Shown here: positions 18,237 through 26,636 of the stretch, piece after piece
Layout of the letters: every line of letters begins with the position of its first letter
Position numbering within the stretch: the stretch's first letter is position 1
From: Rhodocyclaceae bacterium UBA2250
GTDB taxonomy: Bacteria > Pseudomonadota > Gammaproteobacteria > Burkholderiales > Rhodocyclaceae
Direction of reading: 5' to 3'
NCBI GenBank assembly: GCA_002347285.1
Contig: DDXW01000047.1
Coordinates: 3,877 to 31,500 of the forward strand
DNA: 27,624 nt
The notes under the pieces: generated by a model
Seen by the model: the letters and a program-made list of their open reading frames with translations, nothing else
Database searches by the model: none
What the model was told of the DNA's origin: nothing
Program-made: the position numbers and the translations under genes

Positions 18237-19525
18237 GAGGCCGATGCCTCCGTCGAAGCGGTTTTGTGGATCACCTGAATGGCTTTCAGAGAAGCGGCGG
18301 TGGCGCTTTGCACCGCGCGGTTGACGTCGAGCGGGCTGGCGGCGCTGCCGGCGCCGAACATGCCGCCGCTCTTCGAGCCTTCGATGAAGTTCGACGAGTC
18401 GAGCACGAGGTCGTCCGGCAGTTTGACGCCGGTGACCTCGGGCTCCATGCCGACGGCCAGCACGACGAGGTCGTGCTCGGTGGCGTAGCGCTGGTAGCCC
18501 TCGGTGTTCACGCCGTGCAGGATCGGGTTGCCGTTGGCTTCATTGACGGCGATGCGCGCCACCTTCGACTTGACGAAGCTGACGGTCGGGTCCTTGTAGA
18601 CGTTCGCGTAGAAGTCCTCGAAGCGGTCGATGGCGCGGATGTCGATGTAATACACCGTCGACTTGCCCTCGTCGCCGCAGGCTTCGCGCACGTACTGGGT
18701 CTGCTTGAGCGAGGCCATGCAGCAGATGCGCGAGCAGTGGCGCAGATGGTTCTCGTCGCGCGAACCGGCGCACTGGATGAAGGCGATGTTCTTCGCCTCC
18801 TTGCCGTCGGAGGGGCGCAGCAGCTTGCCGCCCGTGGGGCCGCGCACGTCGGCGAGGCGCTCGAATTCGAGGCTGGTGATGACGTTCGGGATGCGGTCGT
18901 AGCCGTAGGGCTGGATCTTGGCCGCGTCGTAGGGACGCCAGCCGGTGGCCCAGACCACGCTGCCGACCTTGAGTTCGACGGTTTCTTCCTGCATGCCCAG
19001 ATCCACCGCGCCGAATTTGCAGGCGGCCTTCGCGGCCTCGCCGTCGGGCGTGCCGGCGATCGACGGGTCGATCACGTAGCGCTGCGGGTAGGCCATGCCA
19101 TGCGGCAGGTAGGCGGCCTTGATCTTGTCGAGACCGTAGTTGGCCGGGTTGGCGATTTCGGCGCTCACCGCCTTGCCGCAGTCGCCGCAGGCGGTACAGC
19201 TCTCATTCACGTAGCGCGGCTTGATCTTCAGCGTAACGGTGTAGTCGCCGCGCGTGCCGGAGACGGCGGCCACCTCGGTCAGCGTCATTACGCGCACATT
19301 GGGATTGCCGCGGAGGCGCTTGAGGTTGATCTCCAGCCCGCAGGTGGGGTGGCACATCTTGGGGAAATAGCGATACAGCAGGGAAGTGCGGCCGCCCAGG
19401 GTGGGGGTTTTTTCCGCGAGGATCACCTGCTTGCCGCATTCGGCCGCTTCGAGAGCCGCCGTCATGCCGGCGATACCGCCGCCGACGACCAGGATGGTCT
19501 GGTTGGTTGCGATTGAAGCCGTCAT
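18233..19525 (-). CDS. qmoA: QmoA, HdrA-like FAD subunit
   Basis: A 430-residue flavoprotein lacking the C-terminal domains of QmoB, as expected for QmoA. FAD binding is shown by TILVVGGGIAGMTAALEAAE near the start. Other family motifs are GGRTSLLYRYFPKMCHPTCG, SCTACGDCGKA, AFIQCAGSRDENHLRHCSRICC and the final FGAGSAASPLDVN. A GGAGG ribosome site precedes the ATG at 19523-19525. It is the first gene of the qmoAB-hdrCB operon, and its stop overlaps the qmoB start by 4 bases. In sulfur oxidisers the complex is thought to run with APS reductase in the sulfite-to-APS direction; the apr genes are not in this window. Confidence 0.92.
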   Translation of the reverse strand: MTASIATNQTILVVGGGIAGMTAALEAAECGKQVILAEKTPTLGGRTSLLYRYFPKMCHPTCGLEINLKRLRGNPNVRVMTLTEVAAVSGTRGDYTVTLKIKPRYVNESCTACGDCGKAVSAEIANPANYGLDKIKAAYLPHGMAYPQRYVIDPSIAGTPDGEAAKAACKFGAVDLGMQEETVELKVGSVVWATGWRPYDAAKIQPYGYDRIPNVITSLEFERLADVRGPTGGKLLRPSDGKEAKNIAFIQCAGSRDENHLRHCSRICCMASLKQTQYVREACGDEGKSTVYYIDIRAIDRFEDFYANVYKDPTVSFVKSKVARIAVNEANGNPILHGVNTEGYQRYATEHDLVVLAVGMEPEVTGVKLPDDLVLDSSNFIEGSKSGGMFGAGSAASPLDVNRAVQSATAASLKAIQVIHKTASTEASAS

Positions 19526-19564
19526 CGAGCCTCCGTGGAATGGTGCTACTGAAAAGGGTGCGCG

Positions 19565-19570
19565 ATTCTA
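19565..19570 (-). promoter_or_regulatory. Candidate -10 box of the qmo operon
   Basis: The minus strand reads GGTTAGAATCGCGC, with TAGAAT 39 bases before the qmoA ATG. The -35 region is weak, so activation by a regulator is possible. The 151 bases from 19526 to 19676 contain no gene. Confidence 0.4.
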
Positions 19571-19676
19571 ACCGCCATTCCGAGGCCGTGTTTCTGCGCT
19601 AGATCAAATGGAATCCAGAATGTTCCTATGGCGGAATAGAAGAGCCGAATGTCGCCGCCGCGCCGGCGCCGAGTAT

Positions 19677-20192
19677 TCAGCGGGGCAGGATGCGGATCTC
19701 GAAATGCATCGTCGCCAGATCACCCATGCACCAGGTCGCCTCGGGGGCGCCGAGGCCGGCGACGGTTCCCGGGTTGACCAGCCAGGTCTTGCCGCCTTTG
19801 ACGTTCGGCTCCTGGTGGATTTCCGGCACGTGGCTGTGGCCGCAGCAGACGAGTTCGTGCTCGCCGGTGCAGGCGAAGGCCCGGCCGATGTGCGGGTAGT
19901 GCGTGATGAAGATGCGGCGGCCGCCGAGCTCGATGGTGGCGTCGTTGCCGTGATAGTGCAGCAGGCCTTCCGAATGGCAGGCCAGCCGCGCGATGGCGAC
20001 CGGGTCGCCGAGGTTGTTGCCATGCACCGCGTGGATCGGCAGGCCGAGCTTGAGCGAGGCCTTGAGCGTGTTGGTGCCGATCAGGTCGCCGCAGTGGATC
20101 ACCGCTTCGGCGCCTTCGGCCTTGGCGATCTCGATGGCCGTCGCGAGCAGCGGGCCGCGGTCGTGGCTGTCGGAAACGATGCAGATCTTCAT
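19677..20192 (-). CDS. YfcE/MJ0936-type metallophosphoesterase
   Basis: A 171-residue cytoplasmic protein with the calcineurin-like phosphodiesterase core: ICIVSDSHD (D and H ligands), VIHCGDLI, VHGNNLGDP, ITHYPHI, CCGHSHVP and LVNPGTV. These supply the dimetal site typical of the YfcE family. Known members hydrolyse model phosphodiesters; the biological substrate here cannot be named. It starts 2 bases after the stop of the upstream small gene (20195-20611), so the two are one transcript. That pairing beside the soe operon may only be positional. Confidence 0.9.
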   Translation of the reverse strand: MKICIVSDSHDRGPLLATAIEIAKAEGAEAVIHCGDLIGTNTLKASLKLGLPIHAVHGNNLGDPVAIARLACHSEGLLHYHGNDATIELGGRRIFITHYPHIGRAFACTGEHELVCCGHSHVPEIHQEPNVKGGKTWLVNPGTVAGLGAPEATWCMGDLATMHFEIRILPR

Positions 20193-20194
20193 GG

Positions 20195-20611
20195 CTAGAC
20201 GATCAGCGGGGCGTGATAGTCGTCGCCGTCGTTCGCCTTCGAGAAGTCGGCGGCGTTGAGGCCGCGCAGCATCCGCGTGCGCTCCTCTTCATGCTTGCCC
20301 TGTACCTGCAGCAGATCGATCACGCAGTCGCCGAGATTGTCGTATTCGAGTTGCGCCGTGCCGAACTGCTCGGCATCGGTGTAGTAGAACTGGCAGCGGA
20401 AGCGGCTGTCGCCGGTCTTGAAGACGACGAAGTGGCAGACGCCCTCCTGCCAGGCCAGTGCCGGGCATTGCGTCAGGTACTCCTTCAGCAGGTCGAGCTG
20501 GATCTCGGCCTGGATGGCCTGTACGGGGATGGGTTGACCGAAGCGCTCGACCAGCGTCTGGCTGACGAGGTTCTTCTCGCGGGCGGTGTATTGGGGTATC
20601 GGACGGGGCAT
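20195..20611 (-). CDS. Unrecognised conserved-looking protein, 138 residues
   Basis: I do not recognise this family. The protein is soluble, with no signal peptide or membrane segment, and mildly acidic. Visible features are a helical N-terminal region (AREKNLVSQTLVERFG), a central beta-rich part with WQEGVCHFVVFKTGDSRFRC and QFYYTDAEQFGTAQLEYDNLGDCV, and a polar C terminus. Three cysteines lie in the middle and one near residue 49. A CAGGA ribosome site precedes the ATG, and codon use matches the neighbours, which supports it as real. It is transcribed divergently from soeA across a 138-base gap and is tightly coupled to the phosphoesterase gene. Confidence 0.75.
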   Translation of the reverse strand: MPRPIPQYTAREKNLVSQTLVERFGQPIPVQAIQAEIQLDLLKEYLTQCPALAWQEGVCHFVVFKTGDSRFRCQFYYTDAEQFGTAQLEYDNLGDCVIDLLQVQGKHEEERTRMLRGLNAADFSKANDGDDYHAPLIV

Positions 20612-20651
20612 GGCGGTTCCTGATGCTTATCGGGAAATAAAAATAATCCCC

Positions 20652-20680
20652 TTGTGGCAAGCGCAGGGGGCTGCAAGAAT
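20652..20680 (+). promoter_or_regulatory. Possible sigma-70 promoter of soeABC
   Basis: TTGTGG (20652-20657), a 17-base spacer, then AAGAAT (20675-20680), in the 138-base divergent region before soeA. Both hexamers are imperfect. The leader would be about 60 bases. Confidence 0.3.
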
Positions 20681-20749
20681 ATCGCAAAACGCTAATAAAC
20701 AACCGCGCGATCGTCAGGGCGAATCGCGTCGTCGAGGGCCAGCAGAGAA

Positions 20750-23629
20750 ATGACACAACAATCCGTGCAGGAAGTCAAAAACACGACTTGCTACATGTGC
20801 GCCTGCCGCTGCGGCATCCGCGTCCATCTGCGCGATGGCGAGGTGCGCTACATCGACGGCAACCCGGATCATCCGCTCAACAAGGGCGTGATCTGCGCCA
20901 AGGGCAGTTCCGGCATCATGAAGCAGTATTCGCCGGCGCGTCTGACCAAACCGCTGCGCCGCAAGGCCGGGGCGGAGCGCGGTGCGGGCGAGTTCGAGCC
21001 GATTTCCTGGGAAGAGGCATTCTCGGTGCTGGCGGAGCGGCTCGGCAAGATCCGCGCGACCGATCCGAAGAAGTTCGCGCTGTTCACCGGCCGCGACCAG
21101 ATGCAGGCGCTGACCGGCCTGTTCGCGCGCCAGTTCGGCACGCCCAACTATGCGGCGCACGGCGGCTTCTGCTCCGTCAACATGGCGGCCGGCATGATCT
21201 ACACGATCGGCGGCTCGTTCTGGGAGTTCGGCGGCCCCGATCTCGATCGTGCCAAATTGTTCGTGATGATCGGCACGGCCGAGGACCATCACTCCAACCC
21301 GCTCAAGATCGCGCTTGCCAAGTTCAAGCGCGACGGCGGCCGCTTCGTCTCGATCAACCCGGTGCGCACCGGCTACTCGGCGATCGCCGACGAATGGGTG
21401 CCGATCCGCCCGGGCACCGACGGCGCCTTCCTGCTGGCGGTGATCCACGAGATCATTCAGAAGGGCCTCTACGACCGCGACTTCCTCGTCCAGTATTCGA
21501 ACGCCGGCGAACTGGTGAACTGCGACGAGACCAGCGACGAATTCGGCATGTTCCTGCGCACCGAGGTGCCCGAGGAAGAGGCCTGCTACGACCCGCAGGA
21601 CAAGCTGTGGTGGGACCGCACCACCAACCGGCCGGTCGTGACGCACGCCGAGGGCGCCGATCCCTTCCTGCGCGGCGAATTCGAGATCAACGGCACGAAG
21701 GTCAAGCCCTCGTTCCAGTTGCTCATGGAGCGCGTGCAGGATTACACGCCGGAATGGGCAGAAGGCGTCACCGGCATCCCGGCCGGCACCATCCGCCGCC
21801 TCGCCTACGAGATGGGCGTGACGGCGCGCGACCAGCGCATCGAGTTGCCGATCGCCTGGACCGACAGCTGGGGCAAGGAGCACGACACTGTCACCGGCAA
21901 CCCCGTGGCCTTCCACGCCATGCGCGGCCTCGCGGCGCACTCCAACGGCTTCCAGACCATTCGTGCGCTCGGCATCCTGATGTCTTTATTGGGCACCATC
22001 GACCGCCCCGGCGGCTTCCGCCACAAGGTGCCGTTCCCGCGGCCGATCCCGCCCTGCGCCCGCACGCCGAACCACCCGAACGCGGTGCAGCCGAACAAGC
22101 CGCTCGACGGCATGGCGCTCGGCTGGCCGGCCGACCCGGACGACCTGTTCGTCGATGACGAAGGCAAGCCGGTGCGCATCGACAAGGGCTTCTCCTGGGA
22201 GTACCCGCTGTCGGTGCATGGCCTGATGCACAACGTCATCACCAACGCCTGGCGCGGCGATCCCTACAAGATCGACACGCTGCTGATCTTCATGGCCAAC
22301 ATGGCGTGGAACTCGACGATGAACGCCGTCGAGGTCAGGAAGATGCTCAACGACAAGGATGAGAACGGGGATTACAAGATTCCGTTCATCGTCGTCGCCG
22401 ACGCCTTCCAGTCGGAGATGACGGCCTTCGCCGACCTGATCCTGCCCGATACCACCTACCTCGAGCGCCACGACGTGATGTCGATCCTCGACCGGCCGAT
22501 CTCGGAATTCGACGGCCCGGTCGACTCGGTGCGCATCCCCGTGGTGCCGCCGACCGGCGAGTGCAAGCCCTTCCAGGAGGTGCTGATCGAGTTGGGCTCG
22601 CGCCTCAAGCTGCCGGCGTTCACGACGAAGGACGGCCAGCGCAAGTACCGCGACTATCCGGACTTCATCGTCAATTACGAGACCGAGCCCGGCTCGGGCA
22701 TCGGCTTCCTCGCCGGCTGGCGCGGCAAGGGCGGCGAGAAGCAACTGCGCGGCGAGCCGAACCCGAACCAGTGGGAGATGTACGCGAAAAACAACTGCGT
22801 CTTCCACTACGAGCTGCCGAAGAGCTACCAGTACATGCGCAACTGGAACCAGGGCTATCTGGAGTGGAGCCAGCGCAACCGCATCACGCGCTACGCCGAG
22901 CCGATACTCATCAACATCTATTCGGAAGTGCTGATGCGCTTCCGCCAGGCGGCGCAGGGCAAGGGCTTCTCGAAGAAGCCGCCGGCGCATCTGGCCAAGC
23001 GCGTCGAGACCTTCTTCGATCCGCTGCCCTTCTACTACGACACGCTCGAGGCGCAGGTCAGCGACAAGCACAAGTATCCGCTCGCGGCGATCACGCAGCG
23101 GCCGATGGCGATGTACCACTCGTGGGACTCGCAGAACGCCTGGCTGCGCCAGATCCACGCCCACAATCTCCTCTATGTGAATGCGCATACCGCGCGCGTG
23201 CACGGCATCGAGGACGGCGACTGGATCTGGGTCGAGTCGCAGTGGGGCAAGGTCAAGTGCATGGCGAAACACTCCGAGGCGGTCGAGCCGGGGACGGTGT
23301 GGACCTGGAACGCCATCGGCAAGGCGGCGGGCGCCTGGGGCCTGGCGCCCGACGCCAACGAATCGCAGCGGGGCTTCCTGCTCAATCACCTGATCTCCGA
23401 AGAACTGCCGGCCTGCGAACGCGGCAGCGAACGGCGCGTGTCGAACTCCGACCCGATCACCGGCCAGGCCGCGTGGTACGACGTGCGCGTGCGCATCTAC
23501 AAAGTCGGCGCTGGCGAGGCGGCCTCAGTCAGCCAAACAACGGAGCCGCAGTTCGCCCCGCTCAAGCCTTATCCCGGGCAGACTGAACGCAAGTCGATCT
23601 GGAATTACTTTGCCGGAGCGAAGAAATGA
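20750..23629 (+). CDS. soeA: SoeA, molybdopterin subunit of cytoplasmic sulfite dehydrogenase
   Basis: A 959-residue molybdopterin oxidoreductase of the DMSO-reductase superfamily. A [4Fe-4S] site is formed by C14, C17, C21 and C49 (CYMCACRC then GVICAKGSS). No Tat leader precedes it, so it acts in the cytoplasm, which separates it from periplasmic polysulfide or thiosulfate reductases. Cofactor-binding regions include FTGRDQMQALTG, GGFCSVNMAAG, LPDTTYLERHD and the C-terminal molybdopterin dinucleotide-binding domain. Length and lack of signal match SoeA of purple sulfur bacteria. It oxidises sulfite to sulfate directly. The stop overlaps the soeB start by 4 bases (ATGA). Confidence 0.93.
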   Translation: MTQQSVQEVKNTTCYMCACRCGIRVHLRDGEVRYIDGNPDHPLNKGVICAKGSSGIMKQYSPARLTKPLRRKAGAERGAGEFEPISWEEAFSVLAERLGKIRATDPKKFALFTGRDQMQALTGLFARQFGTPNYAAHGGFCSVNMAAGMIYTIGGSFWEFGGPDLDRAKLFVMIGTAEDHHSNPLKIALAKFKRDGGRFVSINPVRTGYSAIADEWVPIRPGTDGAFLLAVIHEIIQKGLYDRDFLVQYSNAGELVNCDETSDEFGMFLRTEVPEEEACYDPQDKLWWDRTTNRPVVTHAEGADPFLRGEFEINGTKVKPSFQLLMERVQDYTPEWAEGVTGIPAGTIRRLAYEMGVTARDQRIELPIAWTDSWGKEHDTVTGNPVAFHAMRGLAAHSNGFQTIRALGILMSLLGTIDRPGGFRHKVPFPRPIPPCARTPNHPNAVQPNKPLDGMALGWPADPDDLFVDDEGKPVRIDKGFSWEYPLSVHGLMHNVITNAWRGDPYKIDTLLIFMANMAWNSTMNAVEVRKMLNDKDENGDYKIPFIVVADAFQSEMTAFADLILPDTTYLERHDVMSILDRPISEFDGPVDSVRIPVVPPTGECKPFQEVLIELGSRLKLPAFTTKDGQRKYRDYPDFIVNYETEPGSGIGFLAGWRGKGGEKQLRGEPNPNQWEMYAKNNCVFHYELPKSYQYMRNWNQGYLEWSQRNRITRYAEPILINIYSEVLMRFRQAAQGKGFSKKPPAHLAKRVETFFDPLPFYYDTLEAQVSDKHKYPLAAITQRPMAMYHSWDSQNAWLRQIHAHNLLYVNAHTARVHGIEDGDWIWVESQWGKVKCMAKHSEAVEPGTVWTWNAIGKAAGAWGLAPDANESQRGFLLNHLISEELPACERGSERRVSNSDPITGQAAWYDVRVRIYKVGAGEAASVSQTTEPQFAPLKPYPGQTERKSIWNYFAGAKK

Positions 23630-24357
23630 CCCAACTCGCTCTCGTGATCGATTTGAACGTCTGCGTCGGCTGCCATGCCTGCGTAACCAACTGCAAGGAG
23701 TGGAACACTTTCGGCGCTGCCGGCCCGATGGTCGACCAGAACCCCTACGGCAAGGATCCGACCGGTACCTTCTTCAACCGCGTGCAGACCTTCGAGGTCG
23801 GCGAGTTCCCGAATACCGAGACGGTGCATTTTCCGAAGTCCTGCCTGCATTGCGAGGAGCCGCCCTGCGTGCCGGTCTGCCCGACGGGGGCGTCCTACAA
23901 GCGCAAGGAGGACGGCATCGTCCTCGTCGACTACGACAAGTGCATCGGCTGCAAGTATTGTTCGTGGGCTTGCCCCTATGGCGCGCGCGAGATCGACGAG
24001 CAGCAGAAGGTGATGAAGAAGTGCACGCTGTGCGTCGACCGCATCTACGACGCGACGATGACCGCCGAGGAACGCCGCCCCGCCTGCGTGCGTGCCTGTC
24101 CGACCAGCGCGCGCCTGTTCGGCGATATCCACGATCCCGACTCCGAAGTGTCGCAGGCGATCCGCGAGGCAGGCGGCTACCAGCTCATGCCCGAATGGGG
24201 CACCAGCCCGGCCAACCACTACCTGCCGCGCCGCAAGACGAAGCTCAGGATCAGGGAGGACGAACTCGAGCGTGCCGACAACCCGCTCAAGATCGACCAA
24301 CAGCTGCCGAAGCCCGGCAAGGCCGAGCCCTCGCTCGACGACGTCACGTCCTGGTAA
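23626..24357 (+). CDS. soeB: SoeB, four-cluster iron-sulfur subunit
   Basis: A 243-residue ferredoxin-like subunit with four [4Fe-4S] cysteine sets: CVGCHACVTNC (C13-C23), CLHCEEPPCVPVCPTGA, CIGCKYCSWACPYGA and CTLCVDRI with CVRACPTSA. This is the DmsB/PsrB layout. It passes electrons from the SoeA active site to the membrane subunit SoeC. No signal peptide is present, in line with a cytoplasmic-facing complex. It overlaps soeA by 4 bases, and soeC starts 11 bases after its stop. Confidence 0.95.
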   Translation: MTQLALVIDLNVCVGCHACVTNCKEWNTFGAAGPMVDQNPYGKDPTGTFFNRVQTFEVGEFPNTETVHFPKSCLHCEEPPCVPVCPTGASYKRKEDGIVLVDYDKCIGCKYCSWACPYGAREIDEQQKVMKKCTLCVDRIYDATMTAEERRPACVRACPTSARLFGDIHDPDSEVSQAIREAGGYQLMPEWGTSPANHYLPRRKTKLRIREDELERADNPLKIDQQLPKPGKAEPSLDDVTSW

Positions 24358-24368
24358 AGGCTATCGAT

Positions 24369-25346
24369 ATGCATCCCGCGTTCTCCGTCATCTTCCTCAC
24401 CACGCTGATCGGCGCCGGCCAGGGCCTGTTCCTCGCCCTGTTCACGGTCGAGTCCTATGCCGCGTTCGGTCTCCTGCCGCCGCAAGCCAGCGGTTTCTAC
24501 GCCATCGGCAGCGCCATGGCGGTGCTGCTGATGGCACTCGGCCTGGTCGCCTCGTTCTTCCATCTCGGCCGTCCCGAGCGCGCCTGGCGCGCGGCCGCGC
24601 AATGGCGCACCTCGTGGCTGTCGCGCGAGGTGATCGTGCTGCCGGCATTCACCGGGGCCGCCTTCCTGTACGGCGTCGCTCACTGGAGCGGGGTCAACCC
24701 CGTGCTGGCGACGCTCCCCAGCGGCACGCCGGTGAATATCACCGCGATGCTCGGCGTGGCCGGCACCGTGCTCGCCTTCGCGCTCTACATCTGCACCGGC
24801 ATGATCTACGCCTGCCTCAAGTTCCTGCGCGAATGGCATACGCCGCTGACGGTGATCAACTACATCCTGCTCGGCGGCGCTTCCGGTTTCACTTTGGCGG
24901 CGGCGCTGGCCGGCCATTTCGCGCCGGAAGTGATGCCGGTGCTGGCGGGCTGGGCGCTGATCATCACCCTGCTGGGGCTGGTCGGCCGCACGGCGTCGTT
25001 GTTCCGCAACGCGCGCCTCAAACCCAAGTCGACGCTGCAGACGGCCATCGGCATCAAGCATCCGAAGATCGTGCAGAAGACGATGGGCCTGATGGGCGGC
25101 AGCTTCAACACCCGCGAGTTCTTCCACGGCAGAAGCGCCGCATGGCTGCGCGGGGTGAAGTGGCTGTTCCTGCTGGCTGCCTTCGCCGTGCCGGCGGGGC
25201 TGCTCGCCGTCGGCCTGTCGCGGTCCGCCGGCAGCGCGCTGACCCTTGCTTTCGTCATCCAGTATCTCGGCCTGATGGCGGAGCGCTGGTTCTTCTTCGC
25301 CCAGGCCAATCATCCGCAAAATCTCTATTACCAATCCGTTGCCTGA
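24369..25346 (+). CDS. soeC: SoeC, DmsC-type membrane anchor and quinone-reducing subunit
   Basis: A 325-residue integral membrane protein with about eight hydrophobic spans, starting with FSVIFLTTLIGAGQGLFLAL. Motifs typical of the DmsC family are LVASFFHLGRPERAWRA, the TSWLSREV stretch, and ALYICTGMIYACLKFLREWHTP. It anchors SoeAB and hands electrons to the quinone pool. The ATG at 24369-24371 follows a weak TAAAGG site that overlaps the end of soeB, consistent with translational coupling. The 128 bases after it carry the tusA promoter and no further gene. Confidence 0.92.
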   Translation: MHPAFSVIFLTTLIGAGQGLFLALFTVESYAAFGLLPPQASGFYAIGSAMAVLLMALGLVASFFHLGRPERAWRAAAQWRTSWLSREVIVLPAFTGAAFLYGVAHWSGVNPVLATLPSGTPVNITAMLGVAGTVLAFALYICTGMIYACLKFLREWHTPLTVINYILLGGASGFTLAAALAGHFAPEVMPVLAGWALIITLLGLVGRTASLFRNARLKPKSTLQTAIGIKHPKIVQKTMGLMGGSFNTREFFHGRSAAWLRGVKWLFLLAAFAVPAGLLAVGLSRSAGSALTLAFVIQYLGLMAERWFFFAQANHPQNLYYQSVA

Positions 25347-25400
25347 AGGAGTTGATCCTGCTCAAACAGAAAAGTGCGAACCTGGAATAAGTTTCATCGA

Positions 25401-25429
25401 TTGCCGCAAGCTGCAATGCGGCTTATGAT
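25401..25429 (+). promoter_or_regulatory. Sigma-70-type promoter of tusA
   Basis: TTGCCG (25401-25406), 17-base spacer, TATGAT (25424-25429). Both boxes are close to consensus, and the start would lie about 40 bases before the tusA ATG. tusA therefore can be expressed independently of soeABC. Confidence 0.65.
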
Positions 25430-25474
25430 CATCAACCCGAAGCGTCAACCACCCACACTCACCGGAGGAAAACA

Positions 25475-25702
25475 ATGAATTTCGATCGCGAACTCGATGC
25501 CCGTGGCCTCAACTGCCCGCTGCCGATTCTGCGTGCCAAGAAAGCGCTGGGCGAAATGCAGAGCGGCCAGACGCTGCGCATCCTCGCCACCGACCCGGGC
25601 TCCGTGAAGGACTTCGCGGCCTTCGCCAAGCAGACCGGCAACGAACTGCTTTCGAGCGCCGAGAACAACAAGGAATTCGAGTTCTACATCAAGCGCAAGT
25701 AA
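25475..25702 (+). CDS. tusA: TusA family sulfur carrier protein
   Basis: A 75-residue protein with the CPxP motif NCPLP (Cys14), the sulfur-binding cysteine of TusA/SirA/YeeD proteins. The rest follows the family two-layer fold: PILRAKKALGEMQSGQTLRI, then DPGSVKDFAAFAKQTGNEL. A CGGAGGAAA ribosome site precedes the ATG. In sulfur oxidisers TusA carries persulfide sulfur in the cytoplasm towards the Dsr or Hdr-like oxidation systems; neither of those is in this window. It has its own promoter and terminator, and dsrE2 follows downstream. Confidence 0.95.
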   Translation: MNFDRELDARGLNCPLPILRAKKALGEMQSGQTLRILATDPGSVKDFAAFAKQTGNELLSSAENNKEFEFYIKRK

Positions 25703-25744
25703 GCGCGTAAAACTCGGCGCTGCCGCGGCGGTGCATTCCGACGC

Positions 25745-25777
25745 AAAGGCGCCCATCGCTCGATGGGCGCCTTTTTT
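25745..25777 (+). terminator. Intrinsic terminator after tusA
   Basis: Stem AAAGGCGCCCAT/ATGGGCGCCTTT with a short CG-rich loop, followed by six T (25772-25777). It lies about 42 bases after the tusA stop and separates tusA from dsrE2. Confidence 0.9.
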
Positions 25778-25884
25778 CTATGCCATAATAAACAAATTTG
25801 CTTCGTGTTGCACTGCGATGTAGTTGCATCATCGGCATGTGCTTATTCGCTTATTCGGCGCCGGCCCATAACAACGGAGAACCA

Positions 25885-26490
25885 ATGAGTACCACACCCG
25901 ACATCGAAGCACTGATCAGCCAGAAACTGGACGAGTTGCTGCCGCGGAAGCTCGGGGCGCTGCTGCAGGAACGCGAGGAGGCGAAAACGCCCTCGATGGC
26001 GATCATCGCCACCAAGGGCACCCTGGACTGGGCCTATCCGCCCTTCATCCTGGCCTCCACCGCCGCGGCGCTCGGCTGGGACGTCACCGTCTTCTTCACC
26101 TTCTACGGCCTGCAACTGGTCAAGAAGGACGTCTCCGATCTCAAAGTCAGCCCGCTCGGCAACCCCGGCATGCCGATGAAGATGCCGTTCGGCCCCGACT
26201 GGTTCAAGAGCATCAACTGGAACATCCCGAACATCGTCCAGGCCGGCATTCCCGGCTTCGAGAGCGTCGCCACCAGCCTGATGCAGCAGACCATCAAGAA
26301 CAACGGCGTCGCCGGCATCGCGGAACTGCGCGAACTGTCGCAGGAGGCCGGCGTCAAGTTCGTCGTCTGCCAGATGACGGTCGAGTTGTTTGGCTTCAGC
26401 CACGACGACTTCGTCGAGGGCATGGACTACGTCGGCGCCGCCTCCTTCCTGCCGGTCGCGCAGAAGGCGGATGTCACGCTGTTCATCTGA
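25885..26490 (+). CDS. dsrE2: DsrE2-type sulfur-trafficking protein
   Basis: A 201-residue protein of the DsrE/F/H-like superfamily, DsrE2 branch. The N-terminal 35 residues are a polar helix. The core begins at SMAIIATKGTLDWAYPPFILAST and contains WDVTVFFTFYGLQLVKKD, a long loop PLGNPGMPMKMPFGPDWF, and the single cysteine C162 in GVKFVVCQMTVELFG, the expected sulfur-binding position. Two hydrophobic stretches (about 50-63 and 66-78) may associate with the membrane. The start at 25885 is chosen because GGAGA lies just upstream; an in-frame ATG at 25798 would add a leader-like extension. Family members transfer sulfur with TusA and rhodanese; no rhodanese gene is next to it here. Confidence 0.9.
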   Translation: MSTTPDIEALISQKLDELLPRKLGALLQEREEAKTPSMAIIATKGTLDWAYPPFILASTAAALGWDVTVFFTFYGLQLVKKDVSDLKVSPLGNPGMPMKMPFGPDWFKSINWNIPNIVQAGIPGFESVATSLMQQTIKNNGVAGIAELRELSQEAGVKFVVCQMTVELFGFSHDDFVEGMDYVGAASFLPVAQKADVTLFI

Positions 26491-26547
26491 TTGTCGTATC
26501 ACCGCAACGAAGGTGCGGCGCGCCGGCGGGGGCTTTGAGGGAAGCGA

Positions 26548-26576
26548 TTGATCTCCGTAAGCGGCGGAACTAGAGT
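26548..26576 (+). promoter_or_regulatory. Sigma-70-type promoter of the OmpP1/FadL-type gene
   Basis: TTGATC (26548-26553), 17-base spacer, TAGAGT (26571-26576). It lies about 60 bases before the ATG, in a 146-base gap after dsrE2 that has no other feature. Confidence 0.55.
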
Positions 26577-26636
26577 TGCATTGCACTACTGCTGGAAGGC
26601 TTGTACAACCAACTGAAACACCCAACAGGGGGGACT

